From NCBI GenBank assembly GCA_002368805.1, contig DFFH01000028.1, forward strand, positions 50,712-57,883: 7,172 nt of DNA, written 5' to 3'. The DNA is from Mageeibacillus sp. UBA3781 (lineage in GTDB: Bacteria; Bacillota; Clostridia; Saccharofermentanales; Saccharofermentanaceae). The position numbers and the translations under genes were made by a program. Positions 6,863 through 7,172 of this stretch are shown one piece after another; the stretch's first letter is position 1, and the number at the start of each line of letters is the position of its first letter. Under the pieces are notes generated by a model. The model saw nothing but the letters and a program-made list of their open reading frames with translations. It was not told the DNA's origin and searched no databases.

Positions 6863-7172
6863 AGTTTTACCAGCACCTCCCATCTACCATTACGCTTACC
6901 GTTCTCTCTGCGAATCAATCCTTTTTCCTGCATTTCAACTGTCCGTGTCTTTATCGTTCTTTCCGATTTACCAATTATCCCGGCCAATTCTTTCTGCGTT
7001 ATCGAAGGATTCTTTAGTAATTCCTTTAAAATCGCCAATTCCTCCAAAGTGCAATTATTGCACTTTGAGCCGTCTCCTATTGCACTTTGAATTGCACTTT
7101 GTGCCTTATAATCCACATGGATAAATCTGTTCTTTAGTTCATTCTGATACCCCATCAGAAGATTTTCAAAAA
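6859..7172 (-). CDS. Winged-helix DNA-binding regulator, C-terminal part (5' end beyond right edge)
   Basis: The frame is open from the right edge to the TGA at 6861-6859, giving 103 codons. The last 60 residues form a winged helix: a helix LAILKELLKN, the HTH NPSITQKELAGIIGKSERTI, then EMQEKGLIRRENGKRNGRW as recognition-distal helix and wing. This closely resembles the C-terminal domain of AlbA_2/AAA_4 ATP-binding or Fic-type regulators, so the visible piece is probably the tail of a larger protein. An ATG at 7155 would give a 98-residue protein but has no ribosome site. Ahead of the HTH is a linker with two QSAI units and a KCNNC pair, encoded by a DNA repeat. It overlaps the acetyltransferase by ATGA. 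A stand-alone small regulator or a decayed remnant cannot be excluded. Confidence 0.68.
   Translation of the reverse strand, partial: FENLLMGYQNELKNRFIHVDYKAQSAIQSAIGDGSKCNNCTLEELAILKELLKNPSITQKELAGIIGKSERTIKTRTVEMQEKGLIRRENGKRNGRWEVLVKL
7045..7101 (-). repeat. Intragenic repeat cluster: three direct CAAAGTGCAAT units and one inverted copy
   Basis: On the minus strand the decamer CAAAGTGCAA occurs at 7101-7092, 7089-7080 and 7067-7058, each followed by T, with start-to-start distances of 12 and 22 bases. The third unit is followed, after three bases, by its exact reverse complement at 7054-7045, making a palindrome with ten-base arms. The cluster lies inside the winged-helix gene, just before the helix-turn-helix, and encodes its QSAI-QSAI and SKCNNCTL linker. 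It could be an operator, an RNA hairpin or an expanded simple repeat. It lacks a T-run, so it is not a terminator. Confidence 0.75.

Noticed and set aside
6862..6883. P-loop-like GGAGKT at the N-terminus of the long form of the acetyltransferase frame
   Set aside because: It comes from reading upstream of the likely start, inside the winged-helix gene; the rest of the protein is a GNAT with no NTPase features.
7045..7067. CRISPR repeat or terminator reading of the palindrome
   Set aside because: Spacings between units are 2 and 10 bases, too short for spacers, and no T-run follows the hairpin; it is within an intact coding frame.

Overview
The window reads as one stretch of bacterial chromosome in which every supported gene lies on the minus strand. 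Gene order, Shine-Dalgarno (SD) strength (AGGAGG-type sites before most genes), moderate GC and protein flavour point to a Bacillota/Clostridia organism, plausibly Lachnospiraceae. That placement is an inference from protein resemblance, not a measured result. No RNA genes, CRISPR array, insertion sequence or convincing intrinsic terminator was found. No gap between genes reaches 300 bases; the largest is about 100.

In transcription order (high to low coordinate): (1) the C-terminal part of a winged-helix regulator whose frame is open to the right edge, containing an intragenic cluster of a repeated 11-mer plus a near-perfect palindrome; (2) a GNAT-family N-acetyltransferase overlapping it by ATGA; (3) a sugar phosphate isomerase/epimerase-like TIM barrel; (4) an OmpR-type response regulator; (5) its partner membrane histidine kinase with a large extracytoplasmic domain, no HAMP and a degenerate ATP-lid; (6) a cytoplasmic alpha/beta-hydrolase (PHB depolymerase/CE1-like esterase) that looks like a tandem duplication with a dead first half; (7) an adenine-type phosphoribosyltransferase; (8) the N-terminal 127 codons of a LigB/MEMO-like protein of the AmmeMemoRadiSam type, cut by the left edge.

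Genes 1 to 5 are tightly packed (gaps of about 65 nt or less and one 4-nt overlap) and may be co-transcribed. A possible extended -10 promoter precedes the esterase, so genes 6 to 8 may form a second unit. Only the regulator/kinase pair is clearly a functional partnership; joint roles for the other genes are not shown. Hand counts on sample lines give about 38-42% GC on the right (from roughly 6060 on) against about 55-58% in the adjacent TIM-barrel gene, which suggests a different history for the right-hand pair.

The best leads are the partial AmmeMemoRadiSam gene (a conserved system of unknown reaction), the degenerate tandem hydrolase, and the intragenic repeat/palindrome in the winged-helix gene.
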